Below, piece by piece: positions 17,613 to 26,163 of a stretch of 46,258 nt of DNA. The translations under genes were made by a program, and so were the position numbers. The DNA is from Streptosporangiales bacterium (lineage in GTDB: Bacteria; Actinomycetota; Actinomycetes; Streptosporangiales; WHST01). The stretch lies in contig WHTA01000046.1 of assembly GCA_009379825.1 (NCBI GenBank), positions 1-46,258 on the forward strand, read 5' to 3'. The notes under the pieces were generated by a model that saw nothing but the letters and a program-made list of their open reading frames with translations, was not told the origin of the DNA and did not search any database. How positions within the stretch are numbered: the stretch's first letter is position 1; each line of letters begins with the position of its first letter.

Positions 17613-17629
17613 ATACCCTAGGGGGGTAT
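17613..17629. promoter_or_regulatory. CsoR-like operator between csoR and the divergent MFS gene
   Basis: ATACCCTAGGGGGGTAT is a second palindrome of the same kind, midway between csoR and the DHA2 transporter. It could control either or both promoters. Confidence 0.65.
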
Positions 17630-17685
17630 CGACGTCAAGCGGGCAGCAGGCTCGCCGTCACGAAGGCACAACCAGATCCACATGG

Positions 17686-17700
17686 TACCCCCAACGGGTA
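17686..17700. promoter_or_regulatory. possible third operator, next to the MFS ribosome site
   Basis: TACCC-CCAAC-GGGTA is a perfect 5-5-5 inverted repeat abutting the AAGGAG ribosome site of the 17710 gene. It resembles the CsoR sites but is looser. Confidence 0.35.
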
Positions 17701-17709
17701 AGGAGTATT

Positions 17710-19137
17710 ATGGAGACGCAATCACGGGGCCGGCGCGGCTGGGCACTCGGGCTCATCGCCACGGCGCAGTTCATGGTCATCATGGACACGTCGATCATCG
17801 GGGTGGCACTGCCCAGGATCCAGGCCGCGCTCGGCTTCTCGCAGGAGAACCTCTCCTGGGTGTTCAACGCCTACGTCATCGCCTTCGGCGGTCTGCTGCT
17901 GCTCGGCGGCCGATTGGCGGACCTGTTCACCGCACGGCGGATGTTCGTCGCCGGCTGGGTGACGCTGCTCGTCGGTTCCGTCGTGGCGGGTGTCGCGACC
18001 GAGCCGTGGGTGCTGCTCACCGGCCGCGCGCTCCAGGGCGTCGGTGCCGCGTTCATCGCTCCGTCGGCGCTGACGCTGCTGATGATGATCTTCGGCAGCG
18101 AGCCGAAGGAAATGACGAAGGCACTCGCGCTCTACGGTGCGGCCGCTCCGGCCGGTGGTACCGCGGGTGTGTTCCTCGGCGGCGTGATCACCCAGTACGT
18201 CAGCTGGCCGTGGGTGTTCTACGTCAACGCGCCGATCGCGTTGCTGGCGCTCGCGGCCACCCCCGCGCTCATGCCGAAGGGTGCCGTGCAGCGGGGCTCG
18301 ACCGACCTGTTCGGAGCGGCTACCGTCACCGCGGGGCTTGCAGTGCTCGTCTACGCGATCGTGCGGGCGCCCGAGGCCGGCTGGGGCTCGACCGGGACGG
18401 TCGTCGGACTGCTCGCCGCCACAGTCCTGCTCACCGCGTTCGTGGTGAGCCAGGCCGTACGCCGCGCACCGCTGGTGCAGCTGAGCATCTTCCGTACGCC
18501 CAACCTCGCCGCGGCCAACGGTGCGCAGTTGCTGCTCGGTGGCGCGTGGATCCCCATGTGGTTCTTCCTGAACCTCTACCTGCAGCAGGGCCTGGGGCTG
18601 GACGCGTTCGCCAGCGGTTCGGCACTGCTGCCGATGACCGTGGCGATCATGCTGATCATGGTGGTGCTCGCGCCGCGGGTGATCGGCAGGATCGGGCCGT
18701 TGGCGACCATCGTCGGTGGCCTGCTGGTGCTGGCCGCCGGCATGGGCTGGCTGTCGCTCGTGCGGGCCGACGGCACGTTCTGGCAGGACGTGCTGCCCGC
18801 CTCGCTCGTCGCGGCCACCGGCATGGCGTTCGCCTTCATCCCTTCGCTTGGCACCGCCATCTCCAGCGCACGACCGGAGGAAGGCGGCCTGGCCTCGGGC
18901 ATCGTGAACACCAGCTACCAGATCGGCTCGGCGGTCGGGCTGGCGGCGATCACCGCCGTAGCGACGTCGTTCGGAGCCGGCGAGCTCGGTGACGTCGAGG
19001 CGCTGACCGACGGCATCTCGGCGGCGTTCCTCGGTGCCGCCGGGGTCGCCGTCGCGGGTGCGCTCCTGGCCGGTGTGGCACTGCGCCGCGCACCGGCTCG
19101 GGCGGAAGCGGAGCCGGAGGTGAGCAGCACCAGGTGA
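17710..19137 (+). CDS. DHA2-type MFS efflux transporter (EmrB/QacA-like)
   Basis: A 475-residue transporter with about 14 predicted membrane segments. Motifs of the DHA2 drug:H+ antiporter group are visible: FMVIMDTSIIGVALPRIQ in TM1, LGGRLADLFTARRMF (motif A) and TGRALQGVGAA (motif B). Known relatives export drugs and cationic compounds; the substrate here is unknown. AAGGAG lies 4 bases before the ATG. It is divergent from csoR and shares the intergenic region that carries CsoR-like palindromes, so copper control is possible. It ends before a strong hairpin shared with convergent hflX. Confidence 0.88.
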   Translation: METQSRGRRGWALGLIATAQFMVIMDTSIIGVALPRIQAALGFSQENLSWVFNAYVIAFGGLLLLGGRLADLFTARRMFVAGWVTLLVGSVVAGVATEPWVLLTGRALQGVGAAFIAPSALTLLMMIFGSEPKEMTKALALYGAAAPAGGTAGVFLGGVITQYVSWPWVFYVNAPIALLALAATPALMPKGAVQRGSTDLFGAATVTAGLAVLVYAIVRAPEAGWGSTGTVVGLLAATVLLTAFVVSQAVRRAPLVQLSIFRTPNLAAANGAQLLLGGAWIPMWFFLNLYLQQGLGLDAFASGSALLPMTVAIMLIMVVLAPRVIGRIGPLATIVGGLLVLAAGMGWLSLVRADGTFWQDVLPASLVAATGMAFAFIPSLGTAISSARPEEGGLASGIVNTSYQIGSAVGLAAITAVATSFGAGELGDVEALTDGISAAFLGAAGVAVAGALLAGVALRRAPARAEAEPEVSSTR

Positions 19138-19146
19138 GGCACACAA

Positions 19147-19178
19147 GGCGGCCGTCGCTGCTTGCAGCGGCGGCCGCC
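19147..19178. terminator. bidirectional hairpin between the MFS gene and hflX
   Basis: GGCGGCCG-T-CGCTGC pairs with GCAGCG-G-CGGCCGCC through a 15-base stem with one T-G pair. It lies between convergent stops at 19137 and 19186, as expected of a two-way terminator. Confidence 0.8.
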
Positions 19179-19185
19179 CGTGCGT

Positions 19186-20661
19186 TCAGGGAGTCGGCGC
19201 GACGACGTAAGGCTCGAGCGTACCGGCCAGGTCGCCCGGCACCCGCGCGTGCAGTCTCGTGCCGGTCGCCGTGTGCTCGAGCTCGAGCACCTCGCCGCGC
19301 TGGTGGACGCCCGCGACCAGCTCGCCGCGCTCGTAGGGCACCAGCGCGTGCACCTCGTGCTCCGGCCGCGGCAGGTCACGCTCGATCAGCTCACGCAGCT
19401 CGGCGATGCCTTCGCCCGTACGGGTGGACACGGCGACCGCGTGCGGTTCCCTGCGCAGCACCGACTTCACCGCCAACGGGTCGGCGATGTCGGTCTTGTT
19501 CACCGCGATGATCTCGGTGAGGTCCTTCGCGCCGATGGCGGCGAGCACCTCGCGCACGGCGCCGATCTGCGCGATCGGGTCGGGGTCCGAGCCGTCCACC
19601 ACGTGTACCACCAGGTCGGCGTCGGTGACCTCCTCGAGCGTCGACCGGAACGCCTCCACGATGTCGTGCGGCAGGTGCCGGACGAAGCCGACGGTGTCGG
19701 TGAGCGTGTAGACCCGGCCGTCACTCGTGGTCGTACGCCGCGTGGTGGGGTCGAGCGTCGCGAACAACGCGTCCTCCACCAGCACGCCCGCGTCGGTGAG
19801 CCGGTTGAGCAACGACGACTTGCCCGCGTTGGTGTAGCCGGCGATGGCGACCGAGGGCACCTGACGGCGCTGTCTGGTCAACCGCTTGGTGTCGCGGGTG
19901 GTGCGCATGTTCTGCAGGTCGCGACGCAGCTTCGCCATCCGCTGCTGAACCCGCCTGCGGTCGGTCTCCAGCTTGGTCTCACCTGGACCACGGCCACCGA
20001 TGCCGCCGCCTTGCCCGCCGACGCGGCCACCGGCCTGCCTGGACAGGTTGCCGCCCCAGCCGCGTAGCCGCTGGTTCATGTACTGCAGCTGCGCGAGCTC
20101 GACCTGCGCCTTGCCTTCCTTGCTCTTCGCGTGCTGCGCGAAGATGTCGAGGATCAGCGCGGTGCGGTCGATGACCTTCACCTTCGTGCGGTCTTCCAGG
20201 TTGCGCAGCTGCGCCGGGCTCAGCTCACCGTCGAGGATGACGGTGTCGGCGCCGCTGCCGTCCACGAGGGCCTTCAGCTCGCCCACCTTGCCAGGGCCGA
20301 GGTACGTCGCCGGGTCCGGGCGCTTGCGCCGCTGCAGCACGGCGTCGAGCACCTCAGAGCCCGCGGTCTCGGCGAGCAGCTTCAGCTCGGCCAGCGAGTT
20401 CTCCGCGTCCTCGACGGTGCCGTCGGTCCAGACGCCGGCGAGCACGACCCGCTCCAGCCGGAGCTGCCGGTACTCGACCTCGCTGACGTCCGCGAGCTCG
20501 GTGGACAGCCCCGCGACCCGCCGCAGCGCGGCCCGGTCCTCCAGGTCGAGCTCCCCCGTCACCGGCGCCTCACCGGCGTCGAGCTCGTACCCGTCGACGA
20601 GCTCCTGCGCCGCGGCGTCGATGTGTTCGTCGCCCACGGGCGACACGTTCGAATCGGTCAT
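19186..20661 (-). CDS. hflX: GTPase HflX
   Basis: A 491-residue ribosome-associated GTPase. The N-terminal HflX domain includes the GPGKVGELKALV segment and a Gly-rich linker (GGRVGGQGGGIGGRGPGETK). The G domain has G1 GYTNAGKSSLLN, G3 DTVGF and G4 NKTD. HflX splits stalled or hibernating 70S ribosomes after stress. The ATG at 20661 was chosen because the six codons before it (MRGYRH) lack similarity. It lies 39 bases downstream of dapF in the usual actinobacterial order. Confidence 0.95.
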   Translation of the reverse strand: MTDSNVSPVGDEHIDAAAQELVDGYELDAGEAPVTGELDLEDRAALRRVAGLSTELADVSEVEYRQLRLERVVLAGVWTDGTVEDAENSLAELKLLAETAGSEVLDAVLQRRKRPDPATYLGPGKVGELKALVDGSGADTVILDGELSPAQLRNLEDRTKVKVIDRTALILDIFAQHAKSKEGKAQVELAQLQYMNQRLRGWGGNLSRQAGGRVGGQGGGIGGRGPGETKLETDRRRVQQRMAKLRRDLQNMRTTRDTKRLTRQRRQVPSVAIAGYTNAGKSSLLNRLTDAGVLVEDALFATLDPTTRRTTTSDGRVYTLTDTVGFVRHLPHDIVEAFRSTLEEVTDADLVVHVVDGSDPDPIAQIGAVREVLAAIGAKDLTEIIAVNKTDIADPLAVKSVLRREPHAVAVSTRTGEGIAELRELIERDLPRPEHEVHALVPYERGELVAGVHQRGEVLELEHTATGTRLHARVPGDLAGTLEPYVVAPTP

Positions 20662-20700
20662 ATGCCTATAGCCTCGCATGTTCGGCCGGCAATGACACCT

Positions 20701-21537
20701 TCATTTGGGGGACGGGAGGGCCGCGAGCCAGTCCGGGCGCAGCTCGCCGTCCGACACCAGCACCGCGGGGCCGGCGAGCACCGCTGTGCGGCCGTCGAGC
20801 GTCACCCGCACCTCGCCGCCCGGCACCTCGACCGTCCAGACGCCCGTGCTCTCGCCCTGCTGGCTGGCCACGGTGAGCGCCGCCGCGCACGCACCCGTGC
20901 CGCACGACCTCGTCTCGCCCACGCCGCGCTCGTGTACCCGCATCCGGATGCGCCGGTCGCCGAGTACGTTGATGAACTCGACGTTGGCGCCAGTCGGGAA
21001 GAGGACGGGATCGACCTCGGGCGCCTTGTGCAGCTCGAGCTCGGCGACCGGGACGTCCACCACGCACGCCAGGTGCGGGTTGCCTGTCGACAGCTCGACG
21101 CCGGCGAAGACCTGGTCGGCGATGCGCGCTTTGCTCTGCCCGCGCAGGTCGGGCAGGCCGATGTCGACGGCGAGCCAGCCGTCCGCGTGCACGGTGACCG
21201 TCTTGACCCCGTCGCGGGTGGCGACGGCGAGCTGGTCGCCGGCCGCGAGTCCGGACTCGAGCAGGTACTGGGCGAAGACCCGTACGCCGTTGCCGCACAT
21301 CTCACCGACGGAACCGTCGGCGTTGCGGTAGTCCATGAACCACTCGGCCGCCCCGGCCAGGTGCGCCACCTCGGCGACGGCGGCGGTGCGGACCACCCGA
21401 ATGACCCCGTCGCCGCCGATCCCGGCGTGCCGGTCGCACAGCAGCCTGACCAGGCCGGCGTCGATGTCGAGCCGGCCGGACGGATCGGCGATCAGCACGA
21501 AGTCGTTCTCCGTGCCGTGTCCCTTGACGAAGCGCAC
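20701..21537 (-). CDS. dapF: diaminopimelate epimerase
   Basis: A 278-residue enzyme that converts LL- to meso-diaminopimelate for lysine and cell-wall synthesis. Both catalytic cysteines are present: Cys81 in EMCGNGVR and Cys212 in SCGTGACAA. Length and the HGTENDFV start match the family. The start is GTG with GGAAGC just upstream. It is followed by hflX; upstream, a divergent ECF sigma gene has come between it and miaA. Confidence 0.97.
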   Translation of the reverse strand: MRFVKGHGTENDFVLIADPSGRLDIDAGLVRLLCDRHAGIGGDGVIRVVRTAAVAEVAHLAGAAEWFMDYRNADGSVGEMCGNGVRVFAQYLLESGLAAGDQLAVATRDGVKTVTVHADGWLAVDIGLPDLRGQSKARIADQVFAGVELSTGNPHLACVVDVPVAELELHKAPEVDPVLFPTGANVEFINVLGDRRIRMRVHERGVGETRSCGTGACAAALTVASQQGESTGVWTVEVPGGEVRVTLDGRTAVLAGPAVLVSDGELRPDWLAALPSPK

Positions 21538-21595
21538 GCTTCCATTGTCTCAGGCCGCACCGCGTGCTGCTTGGCATGCGCGGATCGGGTGGAGA

Positions 21596-21602
21596 TGTCA
21601 CA
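21596..21602 (+). promoter_or_regulatory. ECF41-type -35 element TGTCACA
   Basis: TGTCACA is the -35 sequence known for promoters of ECF41 sigma factors, which usually read their own gene. It lies 55 bases before the start codon. The expected CGTC -10 is not exact here; GCTC lies at about the right spacing. Confidence 0.5.
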
Positions 21603-21657
21603 CTTCGCGAGCCGCGCGGCTCCAAGGATGCAGATCCCGAAAGAGGAGGGGCGTCGG

Positions 21658-22536
21658 ATGTCCGATCAACCGGCCACGGATCCGGTCTTCGCGGAGTACC
21701 GGGAGCTGTTGTTCTCCATCGCGTACAACATGCTCGGCAGCGTCGCGGACACCGAGGACGTGCTGCAGGACACCTGGGTGGCGTGGACGACCCGCAACCG
21801 CGCGCAGGACGCGGAACCGGTGACCAACGTCCGCGGCTACCTGGTTCGGGTGGCCATGAACCAGGCGCTCGCCCGGCGGGCGGACGTCGACCGCCGGCGC
21901 GAGACGTACATCGGGCCGTGGCTGCCAGAACCACTCGTCGACGACGGCACTGACGTGGTCGAGCGGGCCGAGGCGTTGTCGATGGCGGTGCTCGTGGTGC
22001 TGGAGACGCTGAGCCCGTTGGAGCGGGCGGTGTTCGTGCTGCACGAGGTGTTCGGTTATCCGCACACGGAGATCGCGGACCTGCTCGACCGCACACCGGC
22101 GGCGATCCGGCAGCTCGCGCACCGCGCACGCGAGCACGTGCAGGCCCGCAGGCCGCGGCAGCGCGTCGACCGGCGGGTCCAGCGGCAGGTGACAGAACGG
22201 TTCATCGCGGCGTCCGGCGGCGGTGACCTGGCTGCGCTGATGCAGCTCCTCGCACCCGACGTGACGTTGTGGACCGACGGCGGCGGCAAGGTGCGCCGGG
22301 CGAGCCTGCATCCGATCCACGGGGCGGACAAGGTCGCCAGGTTCCTCATCGGGGTTGCACAGCAGTCCGGGGTTGTGGAGGTCAGGTACCGGTTCGTCAA
22401 CGGCGACCCGTCGGCGCTGCTGTTCGCCGGCGAGTCCCCGCTGACCGCGCTGGTGCTCGACCTCGGCGACGACGGCACCCGCGTCGAGGGTGTCTACGCC
22501 GTCGGCAACCCGGACAAACTCACCCGGATCGACTGA
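21658..22536 (+). CDS. ECF41-family RNA polymerase sigma factor (SigJ-like)
   Basis: A 292-residue sigma factor with sigma-2 (about 8-75), sigma-4 (about 105-165, HTEIADLLDRTPAAIRQLAHRA) and a fused C-terminal SnoaL-like domain. The conserved ECF41 marks are all present: WLPEP in the linker, DGGGK in the extension and NPDKL near the end. In this group the C-terminal domain replaces an anti-sigma factor. GAGGAGGGG lies 8 bases upstream of the ATG. The next gene, an LLM oxidoreductase 11 bases later, takes the place of the oxidoreductase usually linked to ECF41 genes and is the likely target. Confidence 0.93.
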   Translation: MSDQPATDPVFAEYRELLFSIAYNMLGSVADTEDVLQDTWVAWTTRNRAQDAEPVTNVRGYLVRVAMNQALARRADVDRRRETYIGPWLPEPLVDDGTDVVERAEALSMAVLVVLETLSPLERAVFVLHEVFGYPHTEIADLLDRTPAAIRQLAHRAREHVQARRPRQRVDRRVQRQVTERFIAASGGGDLAALMQLLAPDVTLWTDGGGKVRRASLHPIHGADKVARFLIGVAQQSGVVEVRYRFVNGDPSALLFAGESPLTALVLDLGDDGTRVEGVYAVGNPDKLTRID

Positions 22537-22547
22537 CGAGGAGCCGC

Positions 22548-23372
22548 ATGAACCCCCACCCATTCCGCTTCGGCGCCGCCGTAGCCCTCGTGCCCGACGG
22601 CGCCACCCTGGTCGAGACCGCACGGCGGATCGAACGGCTCGGCTACTCGACCGTGCTCGTCGCGGACGGACTGTGGCTGCCGGCGCCGTTCGGCATGCTG
22701 ACCGCGGCCGCCACGGCGACGTCGACGTTGCACGTCGGTACCCACGTGCTGGCCACGCCGCTGCGCGCCCCTGCGATGGTCGCGCAGGAGGCGGACACGC
22801 TCGACCTGCTCTCCGCGCACCGGTTCGAGCTCGGCCTCGGCACCGGCCAGTACCCGGCGACGCTCGGCGACGCACAGCGCCTCGGCGTGCCGTTCGGCAC
22901 GCGCGCCGAGCGGGTCGCGCGCGTCGGCGAGACGATCACCGCCGTCGAGGAGCAGTTCGCCGCGAAGGACCGGCAGGCGCCGCGGATGCTGGTCGCAGGC
23001 ACCGGGCGGACGCTTGTCGAGCTGGCCGCACAGCGCGCAGACACGTTGGCGCTGCCGGTGCCGTACGACCGGTCCGAGGACGGCCTGGTGGCCAAGGTGG
23101 ACGAGCTACGAGCGGCCGTCGGCGCGGGGTTCGCCCGGCTGGAGCTGGCCACGAACATCCTGGCGGTCGGCGACAAGGCCGCCCCTGACTGGGTGCCGAG
23201 CCACTTCCGTGAGCTGCCCGCGGACTCGTACGGCCGGCTGGCCGGCGAGCCAGCAGAGGTCGCCGACACGCTGCGCCGCCGGCGTGACCGCACCGACATC
23301 TCCTACGTCACGGTGCCGCAGTGGTGCATCGACGACTTCGCCCCCGTCGTCGAGCTGCTGGCCGGCCAGTGA
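22548..23372 (+). CDS. LLM class (F420-type) oxidoreductase
   Basis: A 274-residue luciferase-like barrel protein: FRFGAAVALVPDGATLVETA at the start, STVLVADGLWLPAPFGML, then HVGTHVLATPLRAPAMVAQE and the FELGLGTGQYPA loop. Proteins of this pattern mostly use F420 or FMN; the substrate is unknown. GAGGAG lies 6 bases before the ATG. It starts 11 bases after the ECF41 sigma gene and is probably cotranscribed with it. It ends 10 bases from the convergent miaA stop. Confidence 0.88.
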   Translation: MNPHPFRFGAAVALVPDGATLVETARRIERLGYSTVLVADGLWLPAPFGMLTAAATATSTLHVGTHVLATPLRAPAMVAQEADTLDLLSAHRFELGLGTGQYPATLGDAQRLGVPFGTRAERVARVGETITAVEEQFAAKDRQAPRMLVAGTGRTLVELAAQRADTLALPVPYDRSEDGLVAKVDELRAAVGAGFARLELATNILAVGDKAAPDWVPSHFRELPADSYGRLAGEPAEVADTLRRRRDRTDISYVTVPQWCIDDFAPVVELLAGQ

Positions 23373-23382
23373 GCCTCGGGGG

Positions 23383-24282
23383 TCAGCGGACGGTCGCGGT
23401 CAGCGCACGGTCGACCAGCTGGGCGTCGGCGGGCAGCCAGGTGATCCGCCCGTCCCTCCTGAACCAGGAGTCCTGGCGCCTGGCGAACCGCTTCGTCGCC
23501 CGTACGGTCTCCGCCCGCGCCTCGTCCTCCGTGCACTCGCCGGCCAGGTACGCCAACACCTGCCGGTAGCCGAGCGCACGGCTCGCGGTGGGACCGTCGC
23601 GCAGGCCGTGGCGCTCCAGCTCCCGCACCTCGGCCACCAGCCCGGCGGCCCACATCAGGTCCACCCGGGTGGCGATCCGCTCGTCCAGCTCGGGGCGGGG
23701 CACGTCGACGCCGATCTGCACGGCCGGATACACCGCCCGGTGCTCGGGCAATCGGCCGTTGAACGTGCCGCGCAGCTCGATCACCTCGAGCGCCCGCACG
23801 ATCCGGCGCCCGTTGCTCGGCAGGATGGCCGCCGCCGCGTCCGGGTCGCGCTCGCGCAGCCGCTCGTACAACGGCTGCGGGCCGGCGGCGGCCAGCTCGG
23901 CCTCCAGCCGCGCGCGGATCTCCGGGTCGGTGCCGGGGAAGTCCATCTCGTCGAGCACGGCACACACGTAGAGCCCGGAGCCGCCGACGAGGATCGGCAC
24001 CTTGCCGCGCGCCCTGACGTCGTCCACCACGCCGCGGGCCAGCCGCTGGTACTCGGCGACGGACGCCGACCGCGTCACCGGCCAGATGTCGAGCAGGTGG
24101 TGCGGCACGCCTTCGCGCTCCTCGACGGTGAGCTTCGCGGTGCCGACGTCCATGCCCTGGTACAGCTGCATGGAGTCGGCGTTGACGATCTCGCCGCCGA
24201 GCGCGTGGGCGAGCGCCAGCCCCAGGGCGGACTTCCCGGCCGCGGTGGGGCCGGCCACGGCGACGACTTCAGGCGAGTGCAC
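23383..24282 (-). CDS. miaA: tRNA dimethylallyltransferase
   Basis: A 299-residue enzyme that puts the isopentenyl group on A37 of tRNAs reading UNN codons. The P-loop GPTAAGKS is at 11-18, followed by NADSMQLYQGMD and the tRNA-binding ALGYRQVLAYLAGE block. The GTG at 24282 gives the usual family length; the longer frame to 24381 adds residues not seen in MiaA. The product is the substrate of MiaB, encoded just upstream. Confidence 0.95.
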   Translation of the reverse strand: MHSPEVVAVAGPTAAGKSALGLALAHALGGEIVNADSMQLYQGMDVGTAKLTVEEREGVPHHLLDIWPVTRSASVAEYQRLARGVVDDVRARGKVPILVGGSGLYVCAVLDEMDFPGTDPEIRARLEAELAAAGPQPLYERLRERDPDAAAAILPSNGRRIVRALEVIELRGTFNGRLPEHRAVYPAVQIGVDVPRPELDERIATRVDLMWAAGLVAEVRELERHGLRDGPTASRALGYRQVLAYLAGECTEDEARAETVRATKRFARRQDSWFRRDGRITWLPADAQLVDRALTATVR

Positions 24283-24431
24283 AGCAGCAGTCTCCCAGTG
24301 ACCCGGCGCGCGAATTTCTCGCGTACGCCGGCCGCCGGGGCTGGCGCGTAGCCGTCTCACCTGGTAAACAGGGCCGCTCACCAGCCGTTACACGCCGCTG
24401 GTGGGACACATATCCAACAAGGGGGGTATCG

Positions 24432-24626
24432 ATGAGCGTCTTCGACAACATGGGCGACCAGGCCAAGGACCTCGCCGGCGAGCACAGCGACAAGCTCGAC
24501 GAGGGCCTGCAGAAGGCGGGCGACTTCGCCGACGAGAAGTCCGGCGGCAAGTTCTCCGACCAGATCGACCAGGGCGAAGAGGCGGCGTCGAACTTCGTCG
24601 AGGGTTTCGGCGACGAGAACCGGTAA
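24432..24626 (+). CDS. MT0933-like antitoxin family protein
   Basis: A 64-residue acidic helical protein, MSVFDNMGDQAKDLAGEHSD... with DQIDQGEEAASNFVEGFGDE at the end, like the MT0933-type antitoxins of mycobacteria and other actinobacteria. The usual cognate toxin is not beside it; it stands alone between miaA and miaB on the opposite strand. GGGGGG lies close upstream of the ATG. Standalone copies may have other roles, so the antitoxin name is only a family label. Confidence 0.75.
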   Translation: MSVFDNMGDQAKDLAGEHSDKLDEGLQKAGDFADEKSGGKFSDQIDQGEEAASNFVEGFGDENR

Positions 24627-24667
24627 CACCTAGTCACAGCGGGCCCGCCGGCCGGGGTTCAGCCCTG

Positions 24668-26128
24668 TCAACCAGGGGCGCCGACGGTGGGCATGCCGAG
24701 CAGCACGCCGGTGCCGGCCGGCTCCGGGTCGGCGTTCGCACGCTCCCAGGCGTCGCCGGCGGGCGTACGCCGTACGGCCCGCACGGCACCGTCCGCGACC
24801 AGGTGGTGCGGCGCGGCGTACGTGACCCGCACGGTGGCGAGGTCCCCCGGGCGCACGTCGGCGTCCGCGGTGAAGTGCACCAGCCGGTTGTCCGGCGCGC
24901 GCCCTGAGCGCCGCTGGGTGCGGTCGTCCTTGCGCCCCTCGCCGTCGGCGACCAGCAGCTCGACGTCGCGACCGACGAACTGCTTGTTCTCCGTCCAGGT
25001 GACGCGCTCGACCTCGTCGACCAGCCGACCGTAGCGCTCCTTCACCACGTCGGCGGGCACCTGGTCGGTCATCTCCGCCGCCGGTGTGCCCGGCCGGGTG
25101 GAGTACTGGAACGTGAACGCGCCCGCGAACCTGGCCCGCTTCACGACGTCGAGGGTGTCCTCGAAGTCGGCGTCGGTCTCGCCGGGGAAGCCGACGATGA
25201 TGTCCGTGGTGATCGCCGCCTCCGGCATCGCCTCGCGCACCCGGTCGATGATGCCGAGGTACCTGTTGCGCCGGTACGACCGCCGCATCGCGCGCAGCAC
25301 CCGGTCGGAGCCGGACTGCAGCGGCATGTGCAGCTGCGGCATCACGTTCGGCGTCTCCGCCATCGCCTCGATGACGTCGTCGGTGAAGTCCCGCGGGTGC
25401 GGTGACGTGAAGCGCACCCGCTCCAGCCCGTCGATCTCGCCGCAGGCACGCAGCAGCTTCGCGAACGCCCCGCGGTCACCGAAGTCCACGCCGTACGAGT
25501 TGACGTTCTGCCCGAGCAGCGTCACCTCGACGACGCCGTCGGCGACGAGCGCCTCGATCTCCGCGAGCACGTCGCCCGGCCTGCGGTCCTTCTCCCGGCC
25601 GCGCAGACTCGGCACGATGCAGAACGTGCACGTGTTGTTGCACCCCACGCTGACCGCCACCCAGGCCGCGTAGCTCGACTCGCGCTTGGTCGGCAGCGTG
25701 GAGGGGAACGTCTCCAGCGACTCCTCGATCTCGACCTGCGCTTCCTCGTTCACCCTGGCCCGCTCGAGCAACGTCGGCAACGCGCCGATGTTGTGGGTGC
25801 CGAAGACCACGTCGACCCACGGCGCCTTGCGCACGATCGTGCCCCGGTCCTTCTGCGCGAGGCACCCGCCGACGGCGATCTGCATGCCAGGGTTGGCGCG
25901 CTTCACCGGGTAGAGGTGGCCGAGGTTGCCGTACAGCCGGTTGTCCGCGTTCTCCCGTACAGCGCAGGTGTTGAACACCACCACGTCGGCGACCTCACCC
26001 CGAGCCGCCGGCACGTACCCCGACTCCTCCAGCAGCCCGGTCAGCCGCTCGGAGTCGTGCACGTTCATCTGGCAGCCAAAGGTGCGCACCTCGTAGGTGC
26101 GCACGCCGGCCCGGTCGGTAATGTTCAC
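24668..26128 (-). CDS. miaB: tRNA-2-methylthio-N6-dimethylallyladenosine synthase
   Basis: A 486-residue radical SAM methylthiotransferase that converts i6A37 to ms2i6A37 in tRNA. It shows the N-terminal UPF0004 domain with three cysteines (GCQMN, NTCAVRE, GGCLAQ), the radical [11 protein letters not shown] motif and a C-terminal TRAM domain. The GTG at 26128 begins [20 protein letters not shown]; the open frame upstream to 26743 overlaps the MFS gene and is a shadow. Confidence 0.96.
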   Translation of the reverse strand: MNITDRAGVRTYEVRTFGCQMNVHDSERLTGLLEESGYVPAARGEVADVVVFNTCAVRENADNRLYGNLGHLYPVKRANPGMQIAVGGCLAQKDRGTIVRKAPWVDVVFGTHNIGALPTLLERARVNEEAQVEIEESLETFPSTLPTKRESSYAAWVAVSVGCNNTCTFCIVPSLRGREKDRRPGDVLAEIEALVADGVVEVTLLGQNVNSYGVDFGDRGAFAKLLRACGEIDGLERVRFTSPHPRDFTDDVIEAMAETPNVMPQLHMPLQSGSDRVLRAMRRSYRRNRYLGIIDRVREAMPEAAITTDIIVGFPGETDADFEDTLDVVKRARFAGAFTFQYSTRPGTPAAEMTDQVPADVVKERYGRLVDEVERVTWTENKQFVGRDVELLVADGEGRKDDRTQRRSGRAPDNRLVHFTADADVRPGDLATVRVTYAAPHHLVADGAVRAVRRTPAGDAWERANADPEPAGTGVLLGMPTVGAPG

Positions 26129-26163
26129 ACCCACCAGGGTACGAGTTGTGCGCGGAGCTACGG

